A DNA stretch of 64,000 nt from positions 22,871,070 through 22,935,069 of the forward strand of contig JAKZAP010000013.1 of the NCBI GenBank assembly GCA_023053575.1. The letters run 5' to 3'. Shown here piece by piece: positions 34,734 through 46,460 of this stretch. The notes beneath the pieces were generated by a model that did not search any database, was not told where the DNA came from, and saw only the letters and a program-made list of their open reading frames with translations. Each line of letters starts with the position of its first letter. Position 1 is the stretch's first letter. The position numbers and the translations under genes are program-made. This DNA is from Branchinecta lynchi. Its lineage: Eukaryota; Arthropoda; Branchiopoda; Anostraca; Branchinectidae.

Positions 34734-35807
34734 TCCGCCAATCTCAATTTAGAGTACAAGCTAAGAATAGGAAATGTTGAGGCGTTAAGAAAACCCGATA
34801 TGATTCACTAGGCATTTTTCCCCGGACCAGGCCGTTCTTGGCGGTAGTTGATGGTACTGAACACTGTGACATGCCAAATTCCCGAACTCACCCCGACCGA
34901 TGCCATTTTCGGGTCAGGGTTGATCTCGAAGGAGCTGGAAGGGAAGTTGGGGGGGGGGGGTGTTTCCGCGAGCCTCAAGAACGAAATTTGACACAAAAGC
35001 TGCAGGTGAGACAAGATTCAATTCAGTTCAATTCAATTCAGTGCAACATAATCTAAAAAAAAAAGATAACGGACAAGCCGATGGGTTGTTTTTACGTCAA
35101 AACCTAACGTCAAAACAGAACAATCTACAAATATATACAATTTTGCGACGTTTATACCGACGTCTTATGATAAATATGGTCAGTAACATGCTAGACTACG
35201 ATTAATAAAATTAACGTTTACAAGCGCTCCGAGTTATATAAAGAACAAACAAGGGGACGAAACTCTGAGCATACCTTGTTCGCAAAGGTACCACCGGCTC
35301 TAAACGAGGTACAGGGTCGGCAGCTTGACGAGGAAGACGAATCCGGGAGTGGAGAAAATCAGGGGGCAGTATATCACGGTGAAATGGGTTTTGCACTATA
35401 GGTGTACCGTCATACAAAGTTGAAGTCGGCGGCATGAAAGGGTATCTAATTTAAATTGCTTTAGGAGCTAAATGTATGGGACTTTTGGAGCTTTAGATGC
35501 AACGAGCAATGTTCTATACTGTGTCCTCTCTATCAAATCTGACTGTTCATATGTCAGACTAAAATGCCAAACCGAATTCCCTTGGAAGTATTCAGTTCCT
35601 ATTTAAGACAGTCGGTGTACGGGGAGGAGACAATAGGAGCCGGAATGGAATTTTCCACCTATCCGAACTAAAGTTGCGTTTTTTTGGATGTATTTTCAGC
35701 ATAATTTCGCTTAAAAGCCGTTTTATTTGTCCATTCCATTTGCTGTAGTTTCGAACCTGAAACTACGGAGCTCATGGGCGCCTATGGGCGCTTCGTCCCC
35801 TACCGGG
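34734..35807. other. No gene confirmed
   Basis: Contains a G-run (34951-34961) and TTCAATTCAGTTCAATTCAA near 35018-35040. A minus-strand open stretch at 35435-35211 has a plausible donor (AACAAG|GTATGC, about 35272) and no obvious homology. It could be an exon of an unknown gene, but the acceptor is weak and I do not call it. Confidence 0.3.
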
Positions 35808-36215
35808 GGCGCTATAATCGTAAAGCTTTGGGAAATTTGTACAGCACCTTCTGAGCTCCTTCTGTACTATTTCATTCTGGCTTCACTCATGTTCGGCGAA
35901 AGAAGGAGATTAAAAAGATGAAATCATGCTATTTTAAATATGCAAAGCGCCTGCTCCACTTATCGAAATTATGTCATAACCATTCATTGACGGAGAAGTT
36001 CAAAATTCAAGATGCAAGTGCTACCCTTTTGGATGTTTCCTCATCGCTTTCAAAAATCATGGACGACAGGGCCCAACCAGCACACGACGTCGTCCACTGT
36101 TTCCTGACCGAAGATTAAAAAATTAAGTGTCTTTTTCTGTGTTTTGTTTACTTTCTTCATTTACTCCGCCTTCCCGAAATGGCGGGTAATAAATAAATTA
36201 CTTACTTACTTACTA
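35808..36215 (+). pseudogene. LINE 3' fragment, copy 2 (uninterrupted)
   Basis: GCTATAATCGTAAAGCTTTG through AAATGGCGGGTAATAAATAA and TTACTTACTTACTTACTAC. The frame encodes SCYFKYAKRLLHLSKLCHNH, SLTEKFKIQDASATLL and QPAHDVVHCFLTED. It starts at the same internal position as the copy at 24884. This is either an unlikely coincidence of truncation or a sign that a short non-autonomous derivative was mobilised. Confidence 0.65.
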
Positions 36216-36889
36216 CAAACTACCTCGCCGACGTAGTTAGTGTGACTTTCCGGAAACAAGAACTCAATAAAACGCAAGTAAGACAAAACAAGAGCCAAAC
36301 TAAAAACTTTGGCAAAACAAAAGCAAATCCAATAAAACGCAACTTAATACGACGGGTGGTAACTGCACGTTACCTAGACATAGTGTTATTCATCCCTTGA
36401 AAAAAATAGTCTCCACAAACAGGTACCCCTGGAGGGTGTTTCCCCTGAGAGTGGAAGTCCTGCTTTACATTGTATCGGGTGTCCTGGTCCCCTGGATGCA
36501 AGCCCTCTCCCTGTCTTGGCAGTCTCTCGAATGCTCAAATACACTCTCCTGGGAACAGCTTATGTGACGAATCTTGATCATGGTAACTAGAATCATATAA
36601 TAATGTGGCGGATTGACAAAGCTAACGCATACAAAATTCGAGGCCCCAAGAGTTAGCTGATTCGAAGCAGACAGCGAAACGAATCCAAGGGTAACTAGAC
36701 CTACGTTGCCGGGGCAACGGGAAGTGTTACAGCAGCCTTTGTTGTGCTTCGCCGACGAAAGTGTTGCGAGAAGAACATTTTTCTTTCTTTTCTCAATGGT
36801 ATGTTCTAAGAACAATTCTTTCTGAAGTGATGACATAATCCGTTATCACACGGCTATCCCTCAGCGCTGAAAAAAACAACAACAGCAAC
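36216..36889. other. No gene recognised
   Basis: The minus-strand frame 36836-36465 (123 codons) has no recognisable domain or signal peptide and overlaps nothing supportive. I see no repeats here that match elsewhere in the window. Confidence 0.35.
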
Positions 36890-37560
36890 ATAATATCGGA
36901 AGTAGTGACTAAATTGACTTTGCAGCCAGTTGAACTTTATCCTTTTCAATCGTAGACGTCATTACTGGTGAAAACTTGGAACATTATCTCAGATAACCTA
37001 GTTGGTATTATAAAGCTATCCGTCACTTTTCAGCATCAAAATACCATATATGACACTCAACTAATAACTGCGAAACTGTGTCATTGTTTTACATTATCAT
37101 TTATACGTTGCGTGAAGACTAAATTTAGGAACTGTGATACACCATTATAGCACATCATGAACACGACAATGCTTTATCAACCGATTCTTACTTACAAGTC
37201 CTCTCCCCGTGATAGACGTTGAACCAGACTTTTATAATTATCAAAAACCCCTCACGATAAAATACACCGGAAACAAAGGATTAATAGGTACACCAACTAC
37301 TAAAGTTCCTAGCCCGTCATTGCCGAAGATGATAATGTTCTAACAGCCGATTATTACTTACAAGTCCCTTGCATGTTTTACAATTGGAAACCAAATTGTT
37401 CTTACCATCGAAGACACCGGAAACAAATAAAAGGTAAACCAACTAGCAAAAGCTGCAAACCCCTCATTGCCGAAGATGATTATGAGCTAACAGCCGACTG
37501 TTGCTCACAAGTCCCCCACCTGTCTCACAACTAGTATCGGCCTAACTACTGAACTTGTCA
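36890..37560 (+). repeat. Dispersed element with internal ~150-base tandem units, copy 1
   Basis: Begins near TTGACTTTGCAGCCAGTTGA. It contains about two and a half tandem units with the words ACACCGGAAACAAA, CATTGCCGAAGATGATAATG, AACAGCCGATTATTACTTAC and AAGTCCC. An inverted copy with the same order lies at 41540-42080. Its class is unknown and there is no coding frame. Confidence 0.65.
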
Positions 37561-38394
37561 ACCCCTTGAAACTTCCAAACTTGTGTATCTCATGAAGGAA
37601 TTGTTGTACCAACAAATGGATCACATATACTTTGATCAACTCATCAGGGACTACTGGTTGCCGTCGAAAAAAAATTCTATCTGTCTTAGTTAAAAAAGTT
37701 GACTTTTTTGCCGTAGGCCAACTTTCTAACGTCACCACTTAGAAAGAGCAAAGGATAAGCTCTAGTTTCTTTAGCAGTGAGAGACCTTTTAAATTCTAAG
37801 AGGCACATCTCATACCATTTCTGTACCACAATCCCAAGTGCAAAAAAACGAATGATAAACTCAGCTGAAATCGCGAACAGAAATGGATAGAAACAACAGA
37901 TGGCAGCGCTTTCGGACCCGTGGGAAAAAGCTACTTTTTGTTTCTGTAAATTTTAATATTTATCGCTCAAAGAAGATATATTGGCTGTGGTCCGGTTAAC
38001 TGCAGCATATATTTAACACTTGCAGATTATAGTCCATCTTTAATTTGAAACTGGTGCCTGCCTGCTTGCTTGCTAAAACGGAGCTTTCCACTCGAAAGCA
38101 GAAACATGGTTTGATTAAATGAAAGCTTGGCTGCACAACTTCAGATTGTCGTCTCTGACACGGACTATACAACTCCACTTCACCTCACACCGTAGGCTCT
38201 GGCTCGAGGACAAGCAAAAACCATTCTTTTTGGCCCCAGGCAAGAGTTCTACGGAGCTTTCCAACATGTAATGTCATATTCCTCAATCCGTCCTAAGGTC
38301 CACACCTTCCGTAAACACCGCAAAGGTTAAACCCTTACCAGTTGCTGGAATGAAATCAACGGCATAGGAAAACAAGACCAAAGGTGTCGATGGG
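37561..38394. other. No gene recognised
   Basis: No open frame with a recognisable product and no repeat matched elsewhere, apart from the ACAAGACCAAAGGT word just before the next element, which also precedes copy 1 of that element near 30055. Confidence 0.35.
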
Positions 38395-39382
38395 ATCCCA
38401 AAAATCTAATTCTTCTCATTCTTCGCCAGGCTAATCATCAGAGAAACCAAGTTCAGATATACCTCTATAAGCCATGTCTATTATAACGATACTGACCAAT
38501 GATGCTTTACTTCTACCAAGTTTCCGGTTTCGCCCGAATTCCGAGTGAACTACTAGTCCAGCAAAAGAAGAAAATTCAGAAACGAATCCAGCGTATCTCC
38601 TTATCCCTATAAAGAACATCTAATCAACTTTAAATAAAACTTTGTTTTAAAAAAATTCCGGTTCCAACCGGATTTAGGACTAATTATATGTCCGGGTAAA
38701 AAACGATTGTCATATACAGACTCAGCCTCTCTTCTTACCCCTTAACCTGTCATCTAATCAAACTTTTACTTTTAACAAATTTTCCAGTTTTGGCCGGATT
38801 CCGGGCGAACTAGTGGCTCGGCGAGAAAATGATTTTCACCATCGTGTTCAGCATGTCCTTTTACTCCTATACCGAACATTTAATCAACTTCAAATGAAAC
38901 TTTTACTTTTAACCAGCTTTCCGGTTTTCGCCAGATTCGGGGCGAACTACTTGTTCGACGAGAAAATGGTTTTCACCATGGTGTCCAGCATGTCTTCTTA
39001 CCCCGAAATCGAACATTCAATCAACTTCAAATAAAACTTTTACTTTGAACCATTTTTCCGGTTTTCGCCGGATTTCGGACGAACTGTCCGGCGAGAAAAT
39101 GGTTTCCACTATCGTGCTCATAATGCTTTCTTACCCCATTATCGACTATCACATTAGCTGTTTAAACATATTTTGTTTGTCCCTTAATTTAAACCCTCTC
39201 CCCCACCCCTAAATGTTAGGCTACAGAGCCCATCTACGAACTTGATCTTATCCTTGACCCTCACACCAAGTTTCATTAAAATATCTCATTCCCTTCGAGA
39301 GTTATCGTGCTTACAGACAGACGGACAGACGGACATTTTTGCGATGTCATAGGTATCCCTCCACTTACGTTTTAGGATCCCA
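38395..39382 (+). mobile_element. Composite minisatellite-bearing element, copy 2
   Basis: Starts near GATGGGATCCCAAAA and ends ACGTTTTAGGATCCC, so the two ends are inverted (TGGGATCCCAAAA). It carries five tandem units at about 38520, 38655, 38779, 38917 and 39054 (124-138 bases; CCGGTTTTCGCCGGATT ... CGAACT...GTCCGGCGAGAAAATGG). The shared tail follows: AGAGCCCATCTACGAACTTG, CCTTCGAGAGTTATCGTGC, ACAGACGGACAGACGGAC. This copy has the most units and the clearest ends. Confidence 0.78.
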
Positions 39383-40257
39383 AAGACACAAATAAAAACG
39401 AGGACAAAACCAAAGTGTTTCAATTCAATTTATTTCTAAAACGTGAAGAGGACAAGCTGAATATTCGTTTGGTCTTCAATAAAATATATATACAATTTAT
39501 AATTGTGTTGCTCCAGAAACTTTCTACTACCATACCATTGACATCGGTCATTCTAGTACTTAAAGCTTCCGTAAGTTCCAATGCCTTATTTTTACATTGT
39601 TTTGTTTGTTCAATGCCGATACATGTCCGTTCTTCTTCAGAAAGGAGTTATTACTCCAATTTTCCCATAATTTTTTGGCACAAAGTCTAAGGGTAAATGC
39701 GGATTGCGGAGTAGTTTGCATTTTTTTTTTGTTTTACGTTCATAAAAAATTGCCACTTATGGTGGTTACTATGTCAAGAGTGATGTAAAGTGGGAATCAT
39801 GAATTTCATGCGATGGTACGAATAGAAGCACCTTAGGCCATGTCTGAATCAAATCAAGGGGTTTGCAGGCCATTGAGGTACTAGTACTTTACACTCGCCG
39901 TGCTCCATAGATGGAGTTAAAACTCGTCGTTTGCTTTCGCTTGGCCCCATCTTCCGGCGCCAAAATAAACAACTGATGAAACAAGTCCTCTTATGGTACG
40001 AACAGACAATCAGGTTTTCCAGGCAGGATTTTCCACCTTTCCTTCCCTCCCACCCCTCTAATTTTACTGATTTCTATATATAGATATAAGTGAAATAATT
40101 TTTGTTCAAGGTAGACGCATGCGCTGTAAATATACCTATAATAAATAAAACACTACTCAACCCTAATTTTCTATGTTGTTTGGGTTTGATGTAGGCATAG
40201 GCTAGTCTGTTTTTTCTTTCTTTTCACAGATAGCCTACACTGTGTGTTACAGGAAAA
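39383..40257. other. No gene recognised
   Basis: Frames at 39415-39690 and 39597-39788 overlap and have no motif. Nothing else was identified. Confidence 0.35.
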
Positions 40258-40560
40258 CCCGATGAAAAATTTGTAGCCTGCGTAGTAGTATGGTAGTAGT
40301 ACGAACAAGTTGCATGTAATACTATGTAATAGCAAAGAATACAATCATTTAATGTGCCTCAGACTGGTCCATTCTTATGTACTAGTATCCAGTAGCATCC
40401 TGTCTTGCCATAGTAGCATCCAGTCTTGCTAATAGTAGCATATAATAGTATGCAGTAACACTGTAGCCTTGAAGTAAAATAATGTAGTAGCATAAAAAAG
40501 CATCCTACTTTTTCGTACTACTTCATAGTACTATTTGAGGTAAATTGTTTGTCGGGAAGG
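40258..40560. mobile_element. TIR element rich in TAGTAG words, copy 2
   Basis: Reverse-complement relative of 16139-16403, starting CCGATGAAAAATTTGTAGCC. It contains GTAGCATCCTGTCTTGCCAT duplicated as GTAGCATCCAGTCTTGCTAA, and ends AATTGTTTGTCGGG. The duplication makes it longer than copy 1. Non-coding. Confidence 0.6.
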
Positions 40561-41084
40561 AAGCGGTTACAAGTAAGGATCTATTTGAGTTGATGATCCT
40601 TACGAATAGATAGATGAGTGTATTTCAAAAGCCCAAGGGCCATATTCACAAAAAAAGAAAAAAAATTAAACTTAAACAATCAGACTCTTTCTTAACTCTA
40701 AAGATTTGTCTATGTACAGTGATTAGCCTAGAACAACTAGGGGGATGTCTGTCTGTCTAAACAATCTGTCAAGTACACGACCTGAAAGTCTATTTCCTGA
40801 GTTTTTTCTCTTCTTGATCTGGATAATTTTACGCTTGTGGTAATTTTGCCCCAGTGGTCTAAGTAACGTCAGGCTATGCCAGAAAGTCTCGAGTCTGACG
40901 GTTAAGCTCGGTGCTCCTGACCAACAGGCCAACAGGCTTGGGCCAAGTGAGGTCAACTGGTAGACTTCGACTTGGCTTCACATAGGCCTAATACGTTTTT
41001 TGCAAGTGCCATATATCGACCACTTTTCGGTCGGTCAGTCTGTCCATCGACTGGTCTCAAGCTATGGTAATTAGTTCCAGAAGG
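40561..41084. other. No gene recognised
   Basis: The minus-strand 77-codon frame at 40723-40956 has no motif. No repeat relationships were detected. Confidence 0.3.
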
Positions 41085-41480
41085 GCTAGGGCGATGAAAC
41101 TCGGCAGGCATACCGGGGGGGAGTGGAGGGAGGGGGAATCCGGAATCTCGGGGTATGTATAACTTTGGAACGGGGCCTTAACGAATCTTGATATTTGGAA
41201 AGACCTCGTGTCTCGGATGTCCTAATTCAAGTCCGGACCCACCCCAATTAATGTGTGTGGGGGGGGGGTCGGAGGGGGGAACCGGAAATCTTATGACACG
41301 CTTAGAGTGGAGCGATTGGGATGAAACTCGGGATGAAACTGATATATCAGTGACGGTACCGGGTCGGGTTCGAGCACTGGGGGGGAGCTGGGGGGGGGGG
41401 GCAAAAATCGTGTAATCGCGAGTTAAGGCACTTCCAGATGTGCTAGGACGAAGAAACTTGCTTGAGCCTTAGAGACTTGA
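41085..41480 (-). repeat. G-rich interspersed block
   Basis: Same family as 12050-12270. It has three or four G-runs with intervening GGCGATGAAACTCGG and GGATGAAACT words, that is, the complement of CAAGTTTCATC found in 46090-46450 and 62180-63360. It ends CTTCCAGATGTGCTAGGACG, the complement of the CCTAGCACATCTGGAAGTAC word found at 63293-63312. Confidence 0.6.
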
Positions 41481-41539
41481 CAAGATTGGCTTAGAGGGAA
41501 GGGGAATTCTGAATCTTGAGAAATGGTATAACTTTCGCT

Positions 41540-42080
41540 GTATGCTTCCGGTGTATTCGATGGTAAGAACAGTTTGGTTCCCAATTGTAAGACATGCATG
41601 GGACTTGTAAGTAATAATTGGCTGTTATGCTACAATCATCTTCAGCGATGAAGGGCTTTCAACTTTTGCTAGCTGGTGTACCCATTATTTGTTTCCGGTG
41701 AACTTGATGTCTATCACGGGAGAGGGACTTGTAAGCAGGATTCGGTTCACGAGGGGCTAGAATTTTTTGCAAATTGGTGTACATTGCATTCGATTTCTAT
41801 AAATATGACGGTGAGAAATTTTGTATCGATGTTCTATCCCTGTAACGTAGGATTATCTGTTTACGCTACGGGTACAACCGATAATGTAAAGCAATGAGGT
41901 ACTTTCGTAATAATTGGTATTTTAATTCTGAAAAGTTACGGATAGCTTTAAATACCAACTATATTATGTAAGATATTGTTTTCATCCAAAGTTTTCATCC
42001 GTCACAATTTCTACGATTGAAAAGGACAAAGTTCAACTGACTGCAAAGTCAATTTAGTCCCTTCTTCCAATATTTCCAAT
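41540..42080 (-). repeat. Dispersed element with internal tandem units, copy 2
   Basis: Reverse complement of 36890-37560. It includes TGGGACTTGTAAGTAATAAT, ATCATCTTCAGCGATGAAGG, TTTGTTTCCGGTGAAC and, at the far end, GTTCAACTGACTGCAAAGTC. The plus-strand frame at 41676-41897 is incidental. Confidence 0.62.
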
Positions 42081-42429
42081 ATTTTGTTGTTGGTTTTACA
42101 CCGCTGAAGAATAGCTTTTGATCATGTGATTATTCTTTTTGGAACATACCGTTTTAAAAGCTTCTATAAGTTGACAAGTTCAGCAATTAACCGACAGCGA
42201 AGAAACAAAACCAAGGTGTTGCTCTCGCAACAATTTAGTCGCGAAGCCGGACATAGGTTGCTCTATCCATTCGACGACCCAATCGAACAGCAAAAACAGC
42301 AGCCGTGTGCAGAATGAAATCACTGCACCTCTTAACTCAACCAATTTTCAGAGAAGAAGTCCATAAAACCAGATATTTAAGGAAGAATTTTTATTTTTGT
42401 TTGTTCCACAAGTTCATTTTCCAGCTAGA

Positions 42430-42525
42430 GCTGCTTGAGCCTGAAGAAGACTCTTGCAAAGAAGGGCCAAATTTTAGCTCAAATAAAATGTAGCTGACTT
42501 ACCCGTTTTCGACCGTCAAGCATGT
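42430..42525 (+). ncRNA. Decayed hammerhead-bearing fragment
   Basis: Plus strand: GAGC, CTGAAGA (42441-42447), GACTCTTGC...GAAGGGCC, then CAAAT where GAAA belongs, and further AAATGTA|GCTGACTTACCCG. The G12 position is lost, so it should be inactive. It abuts a fragment of the 2127/11217 repeat (42525-42650). Confidence 0.5.
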
Positions 42526-42650
42526 TTTAAGCCTTTTCCGATATTCCGAGACCCATTAACTTGTAGCGAGAACAGGGAAACAGTTTACATAACCGGTTTT
42601 TCTGATGGGAAAACTTCCCGCAGACAACCGAAGACAGCGTGACCACATAT
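42525..42650 (-). repeat. Partial copy of the 2127-2487 repeat
   Basis: AAGCCTTTTCCGATATTCCG, AGAACAGGGAAACAGTTTAC and ATAACCGGTTTTTCTGATGG match 11290-11410 in the same orientation. It is truncated on both sides. Confidence 0.6.
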
Positions 42651-43640
42651 TACTGGAACTCGTTTTTGAACTTGACGAGATGTTTCACTCTGGTTGAAGA
42701 AGCCTCAGATAATAACAGACAGGCGGATGGAAAGAAGGACTCGACTGAAATCGCACCAACGTTTGAAATTTGAAGAAAAACACGGGCACAATTACGCCGG
42801 CATTTAAGTTCAGGATATTTTTTGGAACCCCAACTTGTGTTGGTTGCCGAGTTTCAAGAGACATATCATTTGACCGAACAACAATGGATAGGCTCTTTTT
42901 TTCTACAAAAAACTTCGGTAAAAATGACCAGCCAGTCGGTAAATACCTTGCCCCCTCCCTCACACATTTTGGCTCTGCACGCCTCTGCACTGACGTTCCG
43001 GATCCTGAAAACAGGCAATTCCAATTTGAAAAAGCCGACAACTTTGTAAGTGACTGCGGTTAAATTGGCAGAGACAATGTTTCACAAATCACACACGGCC
43101 TTGCATTGGATTAATGGGTGAGAAGCTCATAATATTTTGAACTGACTGAATGGAAGTAATCTTCTTCTTTATGCATTAACTGAAGAAGACAAATCGTATC
43201 ATCACATGTCACATTATTTTACGACGACCTAAGAGATTTCACAAGTCGGTACGAGATGTACGGAAAAGGCTATGATCTAACTGACGTGTGATGAAAGTGA
43301 TACAAAGCCAGTGAACTGTGACGGTAAGTGCCAGTGCGGAAATACATACTATTTTCCACGTCAAACTCTTTTTGGTATCCCGTGCTGACTCCAAAACTAT
43401 TTTTTTCAAATGAGAATTGTTTTTATTTGTGTATTTATTTCCCGCGTAGGAACTTTTTTCCGTTTATTGCTGCCGTCTTAAAACCAATTCCTCAAGTATT
43501 GTGGCACAGGGGAAATGGCCGGGGAGGGGGGCTTCTGTCAACAACATATCTGTTCAATTCTTTCTTGGGTGCTACCTTCAAGCTCCCTTCATTGCTACGA
43601 AATACGAAAACGGTACACTGTGCCAGAGACGTAACTAGCC
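42651..43640. other. No gene recognised
   Basis: Opposing frames at 42685-43063 (118 and 97 codons) overlap and carry no motif. Bases 42890-42985 belong to the short ACCGAC/CAGTCGGTAAATACC repeat. The frame at 43328-43687 is interrupted by the G-run repeat that follows. Confidence 0.35.
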
Positions 43641-43760
43641 AAAATGTTGGGGGGGGGGGGAGGGGAAGGTATTTACCGACGGATTGACCATTTTTATCGA
43701 CTTTTTTTGCAGATAAAGCGACTATCATGTAGAAAAAAACACTCTGTTGACGAAAACAGA
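43640..43760. repeat. G-run / TATTTACCGAC repeat
   Basis: GCCAAAATGTTGGGGGGG..., GGTATTTACCGACGGATTG and ATCGACTTTTTTTGCAG, related to 8925-9085 and (inverted) 54880-55170. Confidence 0.55.
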
Positions 43761-43764
43761 TACA

Positions 43765-44535
43765 GATAATTAGGTCTTCTCTTCGCCAGTTCCAGTCTTC
43801 GCCAGACTCCTTGAACATTTTTAATATCAAAATTCATAAACAGGTTAAGGACAAATAGCTAATCATCTGAGAAAACCAAGTTCAGATATGGATTCGACAT
43901 GTGTGTTTATTCATATCTATTCTGACGAAAACTTCCTGCCTAACTTCTGCCAATTTTCCGGTTTCGTCCGGATTCCGGAACTACTTGTCCAGTGAAAAAA
44001 GAAAGCTAAAAAACGAATTCAGCGTATCTTCTTTCTCCAATATCGAACATCTAATCGACTTCAAACAAATTTTCCGGTTCCAGCCGGATTCCTGGCAAAC
44101 TATATGTCCGGGAAAAACATAAATGTCATATACGGATTCAGCATGTCTTCTTACCCCGAAATCGGATATCTAATCAACATCAAGTAAAACTTTTACTTTT
44201 AACAAACCTTCCGGTTTTCGCCGGATTCCAGATGAACTACTTGTCCGGCAAGAAAATGGTTTTCATCGTCGTGTTCAGCATGTCTTAATACCCTAGAATC
44301 AACTATCACATTAGCTGTTTCAAAATATTTTGTATGCCGCTTAATATGAACCCCCTCCCCCATACCTAAATATAGAGCTACAAAGCCCATCTACGAACTT
44401 GACCTTACACTCGACTCTAAGAACCCTCACACCAAGTTTCATCAGACTATCTCATTCCCTCCGAGAGCTATCGTGCTCACAGACGGACAACTTTTGCGAT
44501 GTCATAGGTATCCCTCCACTTACATTTTCGGATTC
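43765..44535 (+). mobile_element. Composite minisatellite-bearing element, copy 3
   Basis: The head GCCAGTTCCAGTCTTCGCCA and CTGAGAAAACCAAGTTCAG matches copy 1. Three units lie near 43953, 44069 and 44207. The tail is AAGCCCATCTACGAACTTG, CAAGTTTCATCAGACTATC, CATAGGTATCCCTCCACTTA. The terminal GGGATCCC is degenerate here. Confidence 0.72.
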
Positions 44536-45591
44536 AAGAACTACTACTTCTAAGAAAAAATCGACTATTTCACGAGAAACCGACTAATTTAAAAAAAAAA
44601 AAATCAACCATTTCCAAGAAAAAATCGTGGCGCTTCACAGCGACTCGGCTATTTTTTTTTCTTCTATTGTGCCTCCCTTTTCATGATAGAAACTCAGTAT
44701 AGTAGATGCGCTGTGACAGGAATACTGCTTGATGCAAACTTTTTTTCTTAGTAAATTACGAATCTGTTTTGAACATAAACATACTTGCTGTTATAATCTA
44801 GGCTACCCTGAATAATTAAACTCAGGCGTCTTCCTGCTGCATATTCTGTCTCATAGATTTCCGAGTGTCTGTCAGGGGAACAGAAAACTTGCCTCACAAC
44901 CGACTCGCTAGTTATGCTAGAAAATAAAATTCAATCCAGGCAAAATCCCAGCATATAGAACAACAAGATTTTGCCCTTAACATTTGCCGCGAAATTAAAA
45001 TTTGCCGCAAAATTTCGAGACACAAAAATCGAAAAATCCCCTCAATAGGTATTGGTCAAATTCTGGACACAATGTGGACCACAAAAACCGCGTTGGTCTC
45101 AGAAAAAGCATGGAGTATTCGTGGGATTGCTGGAAAACGCCTACAGATGGCCTACGTCGGGTGGTTGCATCTTTTGATCAAACCATTCTCAAGATCTTAG
45201 TACTTCGTATCGTCTTTCGTGTTATAATACATCTGCACGAACATTTTGCGCTCCGTTTAATTTTAGCACTGAATCAGTTGCAAGCACATGAAGAGATAAA
45301 TCGCTAATAAAAACCTTCAGTCGGCTTCCAACAGAAATAGCTATAATTACATGAACTAGAACTTAATTATTGTAACTTGGAAACAGCAGGGCATTCTGAG
45401 ATGCAGAACTACTGCCGAAAATTAATGACTGCGATTTAGGAACTAATTGCCTTTTAGAAGAATGTAGGCGGTACAACAATAAAATTAGTGAGAGGAGTTT
45501 AAGGCAATTTGTCACATCAAGTGTTAGGGTCGAATCCGTGTCCCTACCCCACCCTGTGGGACAACAACAAAAACACTGAAGCAGTGCATTA
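44536..45591. other. No gene recognised
   Basis: Begins with the short CGACTAATTT/AATCGACTATTT repeat (44555-44640). The plus-strand 101-codon frame at 45002-45307 and the minus-strand 104-codon frame at 45363-45677 have no recognisable features. Confidence 0.35.
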
Positions 45592-45941
45592 GTTGCGTTT
45601 TTGCAGATACCATGGTATCTGATACCACGGTCTAAACTCGTTTTTGCAGTTATCGTGGTATCTGATACCACGGTCAAAAGGCGTTTTTGCAGTTATCGTG
45701 GTATCCGACTGTGGTAACTGATCGTGGTATCTGAAAAGTCATCTCACTTTCATCAATTTTTGTCAAATTCGTGGGAAATGTGACTGAATATCAGTTTTTC
45801 ATTTGGGATGACTTCGAAAAGCGCGATTTCGGCAATTGTCGTTTTTACAGAGCCACAGATACCACGGTTACTGCAAAAACGATTAATTGCAGATTTCAGT
45901 TACCGTGGTAACAGATACCATGGTATTTGTAAAAACGCAAC
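45592..45941. mobile_element. TA-flanked MITE with TACCATGGTATC palindromes
   Basis: A 350-base element beginning GTTGCGTTTTTGCAGATACC and ending with the matching complement CGCAAC, flanked by TA at 45590-45591 and 45942-45943. Inside are at least three copies of GTTATCGTGGTATC-type palindromic words near the left end and a mirrored pair at the right. Non-autonomous. The decayed relative is at 11815-12065. Confidence 0.82.
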
Positions 45942-46089
45942 TAATATTAAATTAGACCTCTGACTCGGGGTTACTTGGACAGCAAGAAACGGAGCGTTCT
46001 AGCGATTGCCAGGAAGCACATCCTGCTAGTTACGCCACTTTTGAAGCCCCGTATCTCCCTGTTTATGGTCTATTACACTTGTACGTATA

Positions 46090-46460
46090 ATTACTTTTAG
46101 TACATTCCTAAGAAACGGATGCCTCCCAAGTTTCGTCACGAAAAACCACCAAAATTGACATCACCGGAATCCAGGAAAACTCCCCTCCCCCCCCCTCCAA
46201 GGGTCCGGATCCAGTTCAATTATGTAAACGATTTATCTGGGGCAGATGCTTGTTCTCCCCAGCAAGTTTCACTCCGATCTCTTAATGCTAACCATTTCTC
46301 GAGATTTCCGGTTCCCCCCCCCCCCAACTCTTTCATAGCTACAAGAATCCGGCCGGGACTTCAAATGGGACATCAGAGATATGTCCTTGATTCACTCATC
46401 AAGTTTCATTCCAATCCGATCACAAGTTCGAAAGTTACACACTACTCAATTTTTCTTTAT
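46090..46460 (+). repeat. C-rich interspersed block
   Basis: CCAAGTTTCGTCACGAAAAA, CCTCCAAGGGTCCGGATCC, ACGATTTATCTGGGGCAGAT, CAGCAAGTTTCACTCCGATC and AAGTTTCATTCCAATCCGAT recur in the same order at 62340-62920. It is the complement of the G-rich blocks at 12050 and 41085. The 126-codon frame across it is probably incidental. Confidence 0.6.

Noticed and set aside
35211..35435. Minus-strand exon of an unknown gene
   Set aside because: It has a plausible donor but a weak acceptor, no homology I recognise and no neighbouring exon.
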